64,000 nucleotides of DNA. Source: Phyllostachys edulis. Its lineage: Eukaryota > Streptophyta > Magnoliopsida > Poales > Poaceae. Position 1 is the first letter of the stretch; each line of letters opens with the position of its first letter. Location: contig CM070568.1 in NCBI GenBank assembly GCA_036346405.1, positions 2,238,221-2,302,220 of the forward strand, read 5' to 3'. Positions 11,502 through 22,159 of this stretch are shown one piece after another. The notes under the pieces are model-generated. The model saw nothing but the letters and a program-made list of their open reading frames with translations, was not told the DNA's origin and made no database searches. A program made the position numbers and the translations under genes.

Positions 11502-11763
11502 TTAGGGTTTCCAACGGATTGGTAGCGTGTCGATTAGGGTTTCCAGTGGATTGGCAGCAATTAGGGTTTTCAACGGGACGGGATTAGGGTTTTCAGCGGG
11601 ATGGTTAGAGTTTTCAGTGGTCTAGGGTTTCGTTCGGGTTAGCGCTTTTACGAATACGAAATTTTTTCAGTCATTTCGGTTAGGGTTTCAACGGGCACTG
11701 ATATTTGTAAAAAAAAACATTCATTAAGAAATATGGGTACCGAGGTTTGCAAATTAGGGTTTT
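11502..11763 (+). repeat. Cluster of six telo-box motifs
   Basis: TTAGGGTTT occurs at 11502, 11534, 11561, 11584, 11680 and 11754, several within a loose 23-32-bp unit of the type ATTAGGGTTTYCARYGGR. In plants this motif (reverse AAACCCTAA) is a known binding site of telomere-repeat-binding factors in promoters. Its role here is inference. Confidence 0.75.
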
Positions 11764-12109
11764 CTTTTCTCCAAAATCAGGGTTTCGTCGCGGTTCAACG
11801 CTGTTTGTAGTAATTTCAAAATGTAGCAAATGAGTTTAGAAAATTACGAAACTTTTTGTGGAGCCTCCCGTCACAGTGTTGTTGCTTCTGTAATTTTTAT
11901 ATTATTTTATTCGTTCAGAGAAAGGATGATTGATAAGCATATCAGACGAGGTATAACCTTAAGAATGTCGTCTAAGCAAACTTTGTCTGCTGAAACACTT
12001 GTTGTCTTTTAGAAGTGGGATAAAAAGGCACCAGTACTATTGAAGTCTCTCCTCGATGAAGTTGTCTGAACATATACGCATATATAGCCAGGCAGTCGAT
12101 AAAGTACTT

Positions 12110-12411
12110 TATGAAGCTTATACAAAATATGATCGAAGGGGCTGAGAACGCTCGTTGTGATTATGAAGATGCCCTAAAACATGGAGGATTCGATGTCGGT
12201 GCGAATGGTTCTTTCTGGGATTCCACTAGAAGAGGCATACTTGCAATATAGGCTTGCTTTGATGGCTTAGCGGAGACACGGAACCAGAACTACATTAAAG
12301 TCCACAGACAGAAGCACGTTACACGTAGTCACATGGCATGATGGTTCGGCTAATTGCTTTAGTCATCTCGCTACTACTACGGTACATTGCGACATAAGCA
12401 TCCGGATCATG
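12110..12411 (+). pseudogene. Coding-like remnant, unassigned MULE cargo
   Basis: One plus-strand frame reads MKLIQNMIEGAENARCDYED, then ALKHGGFDVG, GSFWDSTRRGILAI, a TAG stop, then CFDGLAETRNQNYI and HRQKHVTRSHM, and ends near a GTAAGT at about 12410. Amino-acid composition and the splice-like end suggest a decayed exon. I do not recognise the family. Upstream material (11,820-12,070) is also weakly coding-like (KWDKKAPVLLKSLLDEV). Confidence 0.4.
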
Positions 12412-12504
12412 TAAGTATACATGCCTTTAGGGGATAGTAAAAAATATGGACGGGCAGGACGGGGGACTACTACGGAATGACCTGACCTACTACGTGGACC
12501 GGAG

Positions 12505-13243
12505 CTATTTTCCCTTCCTTGCTAGCTCGGCGTTGAACTCCTCGCCGACCTCTTTGGCCTTGGCCGCAATTTCCCTCTTTCTCTCGCACTCCCTCTCGCG
12601 AGCCTCGCGCTCCCTGCGCCTGCACGCCTCTAGATGAGCTTGCGTCTCCCGACATATGTGCTCGTTGTGCTTGTCGTTGCAGCGTCGCTCCTCTAAGATC
12701 TCGCGGTCTCTTTGTTCATGCCACTTGTCTATGTCGAGAGACCACTGGTTATGTGGGTGGATCTCGTGGTCGATCCACTTGCGGTAGCCACATAGCGGAT
12801 CTAGGGACTACAGGTAGACGAGAGAGGTTGTTAGTGCGTACTTTGAAAGAGAAATAGTACGGGAACACGCTGTAATTGGTCCTTACTGGCTGCCGATAGT
12901 TGCTCGTGTCCCGACGTCGGTCGGGATAGTCACTGAAGTAGTTCGCGCAACCCCAGTAACCCATGCCCAGGCTGAGCGGGTGCTTGGACTTGAAGAACTT
13001 GCATCTGTCCCTGCACCAACAGAGGGGCGACGTCTCCCCCTCGGGCGGGTGTTGCGGTGAACGCTCGGTTGGAACGTTCGGCATGGGGTTGCTGCTACGG
13101 GGGGCTTCATTACGAAGAGATGCCATGTAGGCACGCGTCTCTTGTTCGACCCGGGCCGCAGCAGCCCTTGCTCGGTCGTCCCTCTCCCTAGTAGCCCTTA
13201 CTAGTGCACGGATCTGGTCCCATTGCCTCTGCCTGTCGTTCAT
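12505..13243 (-). CDS. Two-exon zinc-finger/coiled-coil protein, MULE cargo
   Basis: Exon 1 is 13243-12887 (119 codons, ATG start) and exon 2 is 12807-12505 (100 codons plus TAG), joined by a phase-0 GT-AG intron, giving about 219 residues. Residues about 76-110 show a compact Cys motif, CWCRDRCKFFKSKHPLS...GYWGCANYF, that resembles GRF-type zinc fingers (nucleic-acid binding). Exon 2 is highly charged (REREARERECERKREIAAKA) and likely forms a coiled coil. A TATAAAA box lies 73 bp upstream of the ATG. No stop or frameshift is present, unlike the transposase of the same element. It is divergent from the + strand zinc-finger gene at 14115. The start is chosen as the first ATG after the TATA box. 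Function is unknown; a DNA- or RNA-binding accessory role is inference. Confidence 0.7.
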
Positions 13244-13315
13244 CCCGGTGTGGTGAAGGAAGCTCTGGTGTAGTGCTGGGTTTGGTTGTGTAGTGTTGGG
13301 TTTGGTTCAACCCCC

Positions 13316-13322
13316 TTTTATA
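13316..13322 (-). promoter_or_regulatory. TATA box of the minus-strand zinc-finger gene
   Basis: TATAAAA on the minus strand in a GC-rich setting (GGGGCTTATAAAAGGGG), 73 bp upstream of the ATG at 13243. The spacing is consistent with a short 5' UTR. Confidence 0.65.
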
Positions 13323-13369
13323 AGCCCCAGGGTTGGCATGGTGTGGTTAATTTCATGCAGAGTCCTGTC

Positions 13370-13580
13370 TTTTAGTTCTGAAAAGCTGAGGAGGTAGAGT
13401 GTTGTCATGTCGATCTGAAAAGCTAACGAGGCATAGTGTTGTCATGTCTTACTTTGCAGAGAAAAGTCATGTCTTGCTTTGCAGAGTGCTGTCTTATCAG
13501 TCTGAAAAGCTGATAAAGTAGAGTGTTGTCACGTCTTTCTTTGCAGAGTCTTGTCTTTTCGGTCTGAAAAGATGGCGAGG
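13370..13580 (+). repeat. Degenerate tandem repeat (GTCTGAAAAGCTGA type)
   Basis: Three to four imperfect copies of a segment containing TCTGAAAAGCT followed by GAGTGTTGTCATGTC, at about 13375, 13415, 13500 and 13560, with TTTGCAGAG spacers. Together with the adjacent minisatellite it fills the intergenic space between the two divergent zinc-finger genes. Confidence 0.6.
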
Positions 13581-13635
13581 CGGTCAGGGTGGTCAAGTCA
13601 ATCTAAAAACCTAAGCCTAACCCTAAACTCTAAAC

Positions 13636-13976
13636 TGCGCAAAGCTGTCTCCTTGGTCTTATCACTGCGCAAAGCTGCCATATGTGGTCTTATCACTACG
13701 CAAAGCTGCCTCGTTTGGTCTTGTCACTGCGCAAGGCTATTTCCTTTGGTCTTATCACTGCGCAAAGCTGCCCCGTGTGGTCTTGTCACTGCGTAAAGCT
13801 GTCTCCTTTAGTCTTATCACTGCGCAAAATTGCCCCGTGTGGTCTTGTCACTGTGCAAAGCTGCCTCGTCTGGTCTTGTCACTGCGCAAGGCTGTCTCCT
13901 TTGGTCTTGTCACTGCGCAAAGCTGCCCCGTTTAGTCTTGTCTCTGCGCAAAGAAGCCAGCCCCATCTGGTGTTGT
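13636..13976 (+). repeat. 31-bp minisatellite, about 11 copies
   Basis: The unit is about 31 bp, of the type TGCGCAAAGCTGCCYCGTKT followed by GGTCTTRTCAC. Two variants (CTGTCTCCTTTGG and CTGCCCCGTGTGG) alternate loosely, suggesting a higher-order unit. Because 31 is not a multiple of three, the array is open in all three forward frames and generates spurious repeat proteins. It lies between the two divergent cargo genes, with 48 bp between the array and the TATA box of the + gene. Confidence 0.92.
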
Positions 13977-14023
13977 CATCTGCAAGCTAACACATTACCC
14001 ACTTTGATAGCCTCCCCGCGGGC

Positions 14024-14030
14024 TATAAAA
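14024..14030 (+). promoter_or_regulatory. TATA box of the plus-strand zinc-finger gene
   Basis: CTATAAAATGC follows a GC-rich stretch (CCTCCCCGCGGG) and lies 85 bp before the ATG at 14115, which is in a good AACCATGGCA context. Confidence 0.7.
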
Positions 14031-14114
14031 TGCACGCCCCACGCTCTGAAAGTAGGACCACTCGACCCTTGAAACCGTAGGAAGAGAACCTTCTCTGTCG
14101 CACAGTAACAAACC

Positions 14115-14707
14115 ATGGCAGACGCCGAGGGACCAGTCCAACCGGGGTCGCCGAAGCAAAACCTTCCCCTCGAAAGAAAGGAGGGCTTCGGCCCTAACTA
14201 CCGGTTGATGCCGAACAAGCGTGCTCAACTGGTATGGCCGAAATGCGGACATAGGGAGGATGCTGTTGTGCAGGTCACGGACAACCCTTTCGATGCCCAC
14301 ACTCTAGGGGTACAATTAGCAAATAGTTTTGGTCATGCTACTGCTAATACATCCTCTATGCTAACCGTCCCTTGCAACAGATGGCGAAATGCGACTTTGT
14401 CTGCTGGATCGATCCTCCCCATGAACGACATGTTGTGATGTATGTGGATAGATTGTGGAACCGAATCTTTGAGCTGGAGGTGTGGATTGATAATCTCAAT
14501 GAGCAAAATGATGACCCCCGCCAGCAGATGCAGCGCGAGAGGGGCAACGAGGAGGTCATGAACATAGGAAGTTCCTATGATCCCACATGCTGCTGCGCGA
14601 ACCCTAGCTGCATATGTGCTTGCCACTATAACAATGGCCAGCCACGTCCAAGGCGTCCCCTTATAGAACACTCTATGTGGGTAGTACGAGATACCTTCTA
14701 TCATTAG
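14115..14707 (+). CDS. Two-exon GRF-like zinc-finger protein, MULE cargo
   Basis: Exon 1 is 14115-14309 (65 codons) and exon 2 is 14381-14707 (108 codons plus TAG), joined by a 71-bp phase-0 intron (GGG|GTACAA ... CAACAG|ATG), giving about 173 residues. The region PKCGHREDAVVQVTDNPFDA followed in exon 2 by AKCDFVCWIDPP follows the GRF zinc-finger pattern (CxCG...C.F..W.D), although the usual first cysteine appears replaced by Trp. Then comes a helical segment rich in Glu and Asn (LEVWIDNLNEQNDDPRQQMQ) and a Cys-rich tail CCCANPSCICACH. TATA box and ATG context are good, and no disruptions are seen. GRF fingers bind nucleic acid in known proteins; here this is inference. A single-exon alternative would stop at 14438 without the WID block. 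Confidence 0.65.
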
Positions 14708-15084
14708 GCACCTTCTGTACGCAATTATGTTCAATCTCATAAACCATGTAACTCGTAGTGCGAGGCACCTTCTATGCGGTTGCCTTTTATCGAGTTGACT
14801 GTTGCATCGATGTGTGGTGTGCATTAACCATAAACCTAAACCCTAAATCCAAACCCTAACTCGTGTAATGCAAGGATACACGGTAGTTAATCCATTCATG
14901 AAGGACTGCGATGCATAGGTAAATAGTGGACATTACAATCTCATTACAATTGAACTTCTAATTGGTAGGAATAAGAAATAATAGCAGAACACACTAAAAC
15001 TCATGGTTCCTGCCTCCACCGCCTGCCCCGACACTGTAGCTACTCCGAAGGGAATGTGAACCTGTCAGGGGAGTGGCGTGCTTC
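14708..15084. other. Spacer with telo-box motifs
   Basis: Region between the 3' ends of the + zinc-finger gene and the - PMD gene. It contains two AAACCCTAA-type motifs at about 14830-14860 but no other recognised feature. Confidence 0.5.
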
Positions 15085-17643
15085 TCAAAAGTCGTAGTGG
15101 GACTGCTGCGTGGGAGGCGGTGTCACATAGAACTCATTGTAGGGAGTCGGGCAAGACTCGAGCATATCGTCCACCCACTCGTCCTGCAAAAATGGCACTG
15201 CTGCATTAGGGCAAAGGTTATGACCTTTGCAATCGTAGTCATGTTGGAAAGGATGTACCTGCGGAGTTGGAAGTGTGGACTACGATCTTTGGCCTTCATG
15301 TCCCAATTGGTCACTCCAGACCTACAAATTCGGTGGGAAGACTAAATTAAGTACGTTACAGCGTACCTGTGTATGTGGCTGTGCGGACGATGATGCTCCG
15401 GGGCAATCGGCACCAAAATAGTGCACAGTGCTTGCTCCAAACGACGGCCCGAACCACGAGTTGCCCTCATATAGGTTTGACTGGACGTCGGGTGCGAATG
15501 TGGGCAACGCCTCATCTCGGCGCTGGGGTTAGGGCGAGTCAGGGTCGCTGTCTGAAGTCGCACCTCGTGGACCCAGCGACGAAGTCCGGTCTTGTGCCCC
15601 CCAGACGCGGCGGCGGCGATAGCGAGTCTTTGTCACATCGCAAGTCTTTGAAAGAACAAGCGGAAGTGAGATATACGTTACAAATAAGGGCACGTGCAAA
15701 CAGTTAGGACAACAAATCGTAATTGACATACCGCTTGCGAGGCCGAGGCGCGTGGAGGAAGAGTGACCATAGCTACATCGACTCTTGGAGCTGACGGACG
15801 ACGTCGCGAGCGATGGTCGCGGAGGAGGTCTTGAGGCGATGGGGAAGGAAGCATCCTCGGTGTCGCGTCGTCACCCACCTACGTCGTTGTGCCGACCACA
15901 AGTCATGGTCCTAATTGCCATTGCCGAAGTCGTCATAGATCTTCTGTGACATACCTAGGAATTGAGAGGAGGTGCTGGTCCTCCCACGTCGTAGACTGTG
16001 GGCAGCCTCGGTGTTGATACTCTGAAGGCGGTCATACTGCAAGGAAACCGAGAATAAGTTAGACGCATTTCCCATACAAAAAAACTGCGAAGAATATTTT
16101 ACCGTCTCGTCTTGGCGTGCCGCCCGATGAGTGTCGGGACACGCTTTCGTCTGTGGCGTCGTCGCGTGACCTCCGTAGGCGCCAGCGTAACCTTTGCACC
16201 GATAAGGCTGCTCCTGGTGCGTGGAATATACCATCTCAAGTACGTAGTGTGTGTCTCGACGTCGTACGGTCGTGCCTCCTGCACGACGTTGATCGCCGCC
16301 CTCTCGGCCCACAGCGTTGTCCACGGTAGCTGTGTCTCCCTCCAGTCGTCACTCTTCCGCCCTTGCCTCGTTTGCCTGCATGTGAATTTGGACGTTAGGC
16401 AATCGAAAAAAGAGATGCAGCCAATAGGTAAACCAAGTAACAATATACCTGTGGGCCTTCGCTACAAGAGGTCGTCCCGAAGGCGGTGGCACATGCTGAT
16501 AAAGCTCGAACTGTCTCATGACCCGTTGTGGTGAGTACGGCTTGACCATATGGGAGAACACTAGATGGCAGGTCGTCATCCAGTATGCGTAGTCCTGACT
16601 GCACTGAGAGGACAAGCCGTACGAGGCCGTCTCCACAATGAACTATGTAGATCATGGGAAGCATATGACCTCCGCCTCGTGCAGAGTCTCGAACTGGTTG
16701 TGGAACTCAGGGTAGATGCGCCTTGTCCTCTCCCTAGCCCACCCAAGCCGAGCACGTGTCCAGCGAGTGCCCATTGTGGGCCCCTCAACGGGGTCGGCGC
16801 CATCTCCCTCACCGTAAAACTTGGGGATGCATTCGAAAGGGTGCATGGCCGTGCGGAAGTACGGGCAGCCAACTAGGAAGTGCTCCCATGACCACAGCTA
16901 CAAGAGGATATAACATACTGCGAGGAATGGCTCCCCGGCCGTACTGCGCTGTGAGGCATCAAACAAGCCTCGGTACATGGCGCAAAGCACTGCGGAGCCC
17001 CAACTGTACTGCGACACCTCGTCGGGCCAGGCGTCCGCCAACGCACCAGCAAGATGGATGTAGCTAGGGTGCACTCAATCTCCCTGAGTCGTAGGAAACA
17101 AGACCCACCCAAAGAGGAAGAGCAGGTACGCAAGGAAGTGTGTCCGTACAACCTGCTGGGTAGCGTGCACGGGGCAGACCATGTACCGTCGTAGCCAGGA
17201 ATGTGGCACACCTAATATGTTCTCCGAGATCGGGTCACCGAACCTCTCAGCCATCCGCACCTTCCAGTCTGGTCACCTGGGAGGTGGCACTACCGCATGA
17301 CCTCGCAGTGGTAGTCCTGTAAGCATAGCGACGTCCTGCAGAGTAACGGTCATCTCCCCCACCGAAAGTGGAAGGTGTGCATCTCCAGTCTCCAACGGTC
17401 CACGAGCGCGGACAACAGTGGCGCATCAAACTGAAACACGTGCTCCAGGTCCAACAGGCGGGCAATGGGTAAAAGCCCGGTGTCCCATAGTAGTGGGACG
17501 TACCGTTGGTCCAAAGGCCAATGCTCTCTGGGACTCCTAAGGACAAAGCTCGGAGGGCCCACGCCGGATGACCACGCGTGGCATCGGTGTCCCCGATCCC
17601 ACCGTGGGTCGAGCAGCTCGTAAGCTATGTCGTCTGCAGGCTA
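15085..17643 (-). pseudogene. Plant mobile domain (MAIN-like, aminotransferase-like) gene, disrupted
   Basis: The minus strand starts near 17643 and shows the PMD core: LDLEHVFQFDAPLLSALVDR, WRLEMHTFHFRWGEMTVTLQ, DVAMLTGLPLRG, then MAERFGDPISENILGVPHSW, HFLAYLLFLFGWVLFP and IHLAGALADAWPDEVSQYSW. It continues with RPLVAKAHR, a later exon with TYLRWYIPRTR, and a C-terminus DEWVDDMLESCPTPYNEFYV ending at 15085. At least three in-frame stops (for example after VVPPPR and after FPTTQGD) and frameshifts disrupt it, so it is a pseudogene in this copy. PMD proteins occur both as host factors (MAIN/MAIL1, silencing and genome stability) and inside gypsy and Mutator-like transposons. Position inside the TIRs identifies this one as transposon-borne. 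Exon boundaries in the 3' half are uncertain. Confidence 0.8.
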
Positions 17644-17747
17644 CGCCATCTCCTGAGGTACGTACAATAACAAGTTAGTGTGTAAATAAAACAGCACGTA
17701 CAAATAAGCAAAACGAAAGCGAAACATACATCATACATACAACAGAC

Positions 17748-17985
17748 AAATGACAAGAACCATTGTCCAACACATTCCAACATATAGAACACGATATGAC
17801 AACAGCCATTGTCCGACACATTCCAACACATACAACATGATAACGCCTAATGCATTACAACAAACATATAGCATACATAGGCAACAAACATATGACAACA
17901 GCCATTGTCCGACACATTTCAACACGTACAACACGATAACGCCTACCACATTACAACAAACATATAACATACATATATAGGCGAT
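17748..17985 (-). repeat. 96-bp tandem repeat, about 2.4 copies
   Basis: The unit beginning ATGACAACAGCCATTGTCC recurs at 17796 and 17892, with a partial copy near 17752. It separates the PMD gene from the transposase 3' end. Open frames across it are repeat artefacts. Confidence 0.75.
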
Positions 17986-17997
17986 GAAACTTTGTCG

Positions 17998-20640
17998 CTA
18001 CAGTGCGTTGCTTAACCCGGGCCTATTCGGGCAGGTGGCGAACGAGTGGCCAATCATCTTGCAGAGTCTGCATCTCGGGCGCCTAGCCCGTTGCCCACGC
18101 TGGCTATCATCCATGTCGTTACGGATGCGCGGGACTGTCGTCTTCCACGGCCAGCCTGCTTGAGTGCGTCGTTTGGCACTTCACGTGCCCAGGCCAGAGG
18201 TCCCTATAATGCATGTCCAGCCCGTACGAATTGAACTCGGCACTCCAAGTGCCATACAAGTGGTGAATGTCGTAGAACTCAAAGACGTATTGCATTGAGG
18301 ACTGGCGCCACGCTGCGCACACCGCGTATACATGGGAGCTGGGCTTGTGAAGAAGCTGCGGCTTATTGCAAGTGCAGGACGCTTCCCCATCGATCGAGCA
18401 GACTTGTTTGTGATCACCCCTAGCTTGACCCATGACATACTTCTACCTCAGACAGATCTCAAACTTCTTCCTAATGCCATCCATGGTCCTAGCAGTGTGC
18501 GAACGAGCCTTTTCGATCTTCTTGTCCATGTAGGCCTGCGCCACCTCCGAAAATTGCTTGCCTTCGTCCATATGCTTCTTCGCCATCATGGCTCTATGTG
18601 AAAGTACCCAGTGCACGGTTCGGCTCTCCTCAACAATTGCGGTGATCGGGAGGGATCAAACACCCTTCAGGACACCGTTGTACACCTCCGACATGTTGGT
18701 CGTCATGATTTCGTATCGTGCACCACCGGTGTCATGCAGCAGAGACTATTTCTCTAAGTCGGGTGCATGCGAGTTTACCCACTGTGTGAACACCCCAACT
18801 CTAACGGAGCCTCCTACCGCTGCCCCTGCCTCTGCATCCTGGGAATTCCTTACATGCATGCTAGTATCATCGTCCAACTGTCTCCACACGGCCTCGAACT
18901 TCTGCCTTTGGTTCTGCATGCATAGCTTCTTGAAGGCCATCATCAGGTCCTTGTTTCGAAACCTTATGTGGAAGTTCGCCGCGAGATGTCTCATGTACCA
19001 TCGATTCGTCAAGTCGTTCCATTGGATGGGAGGCTGTGTCCCGTTTTGCATTGTGGCAAACGCGGACAGCAACCCAGCATTACGGTCCGAGATGACGCAC
19101 ACACCTGGGCGGTCTTGAACCACCGCTCGCTTCCTGTTTGCAAGGAACCACAACCAACTATCCGTGTTCTCGCTCTCAACAATCGCGAAGGCCACAGGGA
19201 GTAACTGGTCATTCGTGTCGGCTGCTACCGCGGTGAGGATGGTGCCTTTGTACTTGCCAATGAAGAAGGTGCCGTCCATCGACAGCACAGGACAACAGTA
19301 CTTGAACCCTCCGCTCGCCTGGGGGAAGGCTCAGAATACCCTGTCAAGGATAAAACAATTCAGCCCCTTCGTAGGATGCACCTGGTCCAGCTTGTCAATG
19401 TATGTCCCGAGATTCGACTCTGCAATCTGATGGAGCATTCTTGGGACAAAGTCGTAGGCCTCTTCGTATGTGCCGAACATACGCTCTATGACCTTCTTTT
19501 TTCGCCCGCCATACCTTGCTGTAGCCAATTGGGAAGCCCATCGTATTGACAACATCTACCAAAAGTAGCTTTGGCGAGACAGATACATCAGCTACGACGA
19601 GGTGGCTTATCAGCTCCGTAATATATGACGATGTCAAGTTGCGGTGCCTATGAAGTGGCTTTGCAAGCTCGCATGTGTGATCCTTCAGCACCGTTATGTG
19701 GAAGTCCGTGGCGACACTCCTGAACCGTTGTGCACGAACCTTGCTAGGGCAAGATCCATCCACACACTTGACGACGTAGGTGTCAGGGTTGGACCTATGC
19801 ACCCGATACGTCCGGCTAATGTTGACGGCGTATCTGGCAATGGCTTGCTGGGCAGCGCTCTTGTTGGGGAAGCGCTGCCCTAAGAGCAGAGTATCTTCAT
19901 TGAACCCTCACTCCACCTCCTCTGGCTGCGACAGAACCAGGGATGTCGCTGCGATGTCGTCCAATCTAGACGAGACATACGCAGCGTCGGTGGTCACAAC
20001 ACCACCAAATACACCTCCGTGAGCAACTTCTCCATCGGGCTTCTCTCGAACTAGCTGTATCCTGACCTCCTCCTCGCTTTCAACCTTGCTCGGCAAGGTA
20101 TTCGTGGCGGTCAATACGAGCTGCCCACCACCTTTCCACACCTTCGTTTGGCTCGAAAGCCTCCGCACGCCTCCTCAAGTCTCCATCACCCACTTCCTCG
20201 CCCACATCTCCACCAACAGCAGCGTTTGCATCAACTCCACCAGAACCACCCATGGCGGATGATTCTGTCCTGTCTACACACTGGACATACACCATCGGCC
20301 TGGTATATATTGCAGCGGCGGGGTTGCACACAACCTCCATGTAGTTGGTCCACGAAGCGTCACTGCTCACCTTCATAAGTTGCCAAAAGGTTTGACCTTC
20401 ACCACCCACCACCAAGGCATACAATGTCTCGATGCGTAACTTCTTTCTTCCGGTGTCCCGATCGAACGCAGAATGCACACACCTCCTTAGCTCGCATAGA
20501 CTCATGTTCTTCAGGCCTGGTTCCTGGATCTGAGTCTGGTCACAATTTGATGGGTCCGCTCCGTATGGCCCGTCGCGTACAAGACCATCGCCATAGAACA
20601 AGAACAAGTCTAGAATCGACATGTTCAGAGAAGACGACAT
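17998..20640 (-). pseudogene. MuDR-family transposase, frameshifted
   Basis: Starts at 20640. The N-terminal region (to about 20080) has the MuDR-type PB1-like start (LYALVVGGEGQTFWQLMKVS) and an acidic linker. At 19802-19395 follows the MuDR DNA-binding region (YVVKCVDGSCPSKVRAQRF, ITVLKDHTCEL). Next is the MULE catalytic domain at about 19290-18746 with the first two acidic residues of the DDE triad visible (LSMDGTFFIGKYKGT, VISDRNAGLLSAF). A SWIM finger CTCNKPQLLHKP-SSHV at about 18370 has Ser in place of the usual Cys before SH. The end is a CCHC knuckle CRLCKMIGHSFATC and a stop at 17998. Several frame changes and stops (for example after HAPDLEK) prevent translation of a full protein. 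Normal members recognise the TIRs and excise or insert the element. Confidence 0.88.
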
Positions 20641-21649
20641 TGGGTTCTACGCGCAAAATGACAAACATAAATAAATAAATAAATAAATACACTTGACTAC
20701 GTGAGTACTAATTAACCAATAGACAAAAATAGCAGAAAGGACTCTACTATATCAAGAAACCATGTGATGTTAGTATCAAACTTGAATCTAAATAGATTGG
20801 ATTAATTTTGCTCCTACTAATTCACATTTAGTTGAGTATTACAGGATTCAATTCTATATATGGAGTTGTAAATAAAAACACATGACTTAAATGTGTAATC
20901 AAGTAGCAAAAATTATTAATATATTCTGCAGTTTGGTTATGTGACTTCTTCTGCTCTTGATTAATCTTTCCTAAATGTATTTCATACTTCTATTTCAATA
21001 CTAAATAATATCCCACTAGGTCAAATGGTTTGCATAACTACACAATGTTATTTTGTTTTAAAAAACAATTCAAACAATTCGTATATTTACATGGTTTCAA
21101 AATATAGATTTTTACTACATGAAGGACTAACATATTAATCCCTATGTGCTAAATTCATCAAATCATAATGTATACAGAGATGCATGCATACAATGAAAGC
21201 ACAACGTACTACCCGAGTACCACAGTTAATTACCTCAACAAATGTACTACTTAACCGCGCTAAAGTAACGATCAAATAACATCAAGCACATTATTTTCGT
21301 GACTAAGATGACATTAACACGACTAATTAAACAATGATATCCACATTAACTAAACATTTACGTTAACTAAGCATGTCTGCCTAACACATTCTACACTCTC
21401 AAGAAACTAGTACGATAATAACAAATTAACTACGCTCATTGCATGTGTATTTACGTAATTATTACTAGACCACTAAGCTAATTACATGCTAATCACCTAG
21501 CTAAAACTATAGTCGCATGTACATAAAAATTACCTTTTCTTGATGCTCGCAAGCTGACCAACAACTTATGCACTTGAAAACCACCCAAAATGCAGCTGAA
21601 AACCAGCAAAAATCCAACCGATAACCACAAATCCTTCTTTCCTTCTTTG

Positions 21650-21688
<39 letters not shown>

Positions 21689-21884
21689 CTCTCTCGCTCA
21701 GGCTGAAGAAATGGAAATGCGAATGAGTGAAGTTTTTCACTCGGCCTGTTTTAAAGCCATCCGAGGCAGCAAATCGAGAATGGGTGGGCGTGGTACGCAG
21801 GCGGTGTCTTAGCATAGGGCGAAGCGAGCATGGCGGGCGTGTGTCTTAGGCAATGAAAGCACAAGTAGGGACGGGCGAGTGGCG
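20641..21884. other. AT-rich MULE subterminal region with two microsatellites
   Basis: Contains the transposase 5' flank, an (AAAT)n tract at 20666-20689 and a (CT)n tract at 21651-21684. Otherwise no coding content is recognised over about 1.2 kb. Confidence 0.6.
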
Positions 21885-22159
21885 GCCGCGGCGGGCGGCG
21901 TAGCGTGGTTTCGGATGGGACGGCAACCTCCTGCGGTCGCCGACCGCGGAAATTCCCCGTATGTACCGCGGTCTGGCAGCGTGGAAAGCTGCCGGCCCAA
22001 CCACGTCTCGCGATCGATGCTCAATGCTACGCCGGGTTGATTTGCCACAGTGCGAAGCCACCTTCCACGGTCACGAGCACGGAATGGGACACACGTCAGC
22101 TCCCAATGATTCCGCGCCCGTATGTGGGCTAATTTTGCAAATACGGTGAAGGGGGGGGG

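Noticed and set aside
13551..13990. Overlapping plus-strand frames encoding repetitive LSLRKAA / CHCAKLP-type proteins
   Set aside because: They arise from the 31-bp minisatellite, which is open in all three frames because its period is not a multiple of three. No start context or splice structure supports a protein.
18558..19118. 186-codon plus-strand frame
   Set aside because: Antisense shadow of the MuDR transposase on the minus strand, which carries recognisable catalytic motifs.
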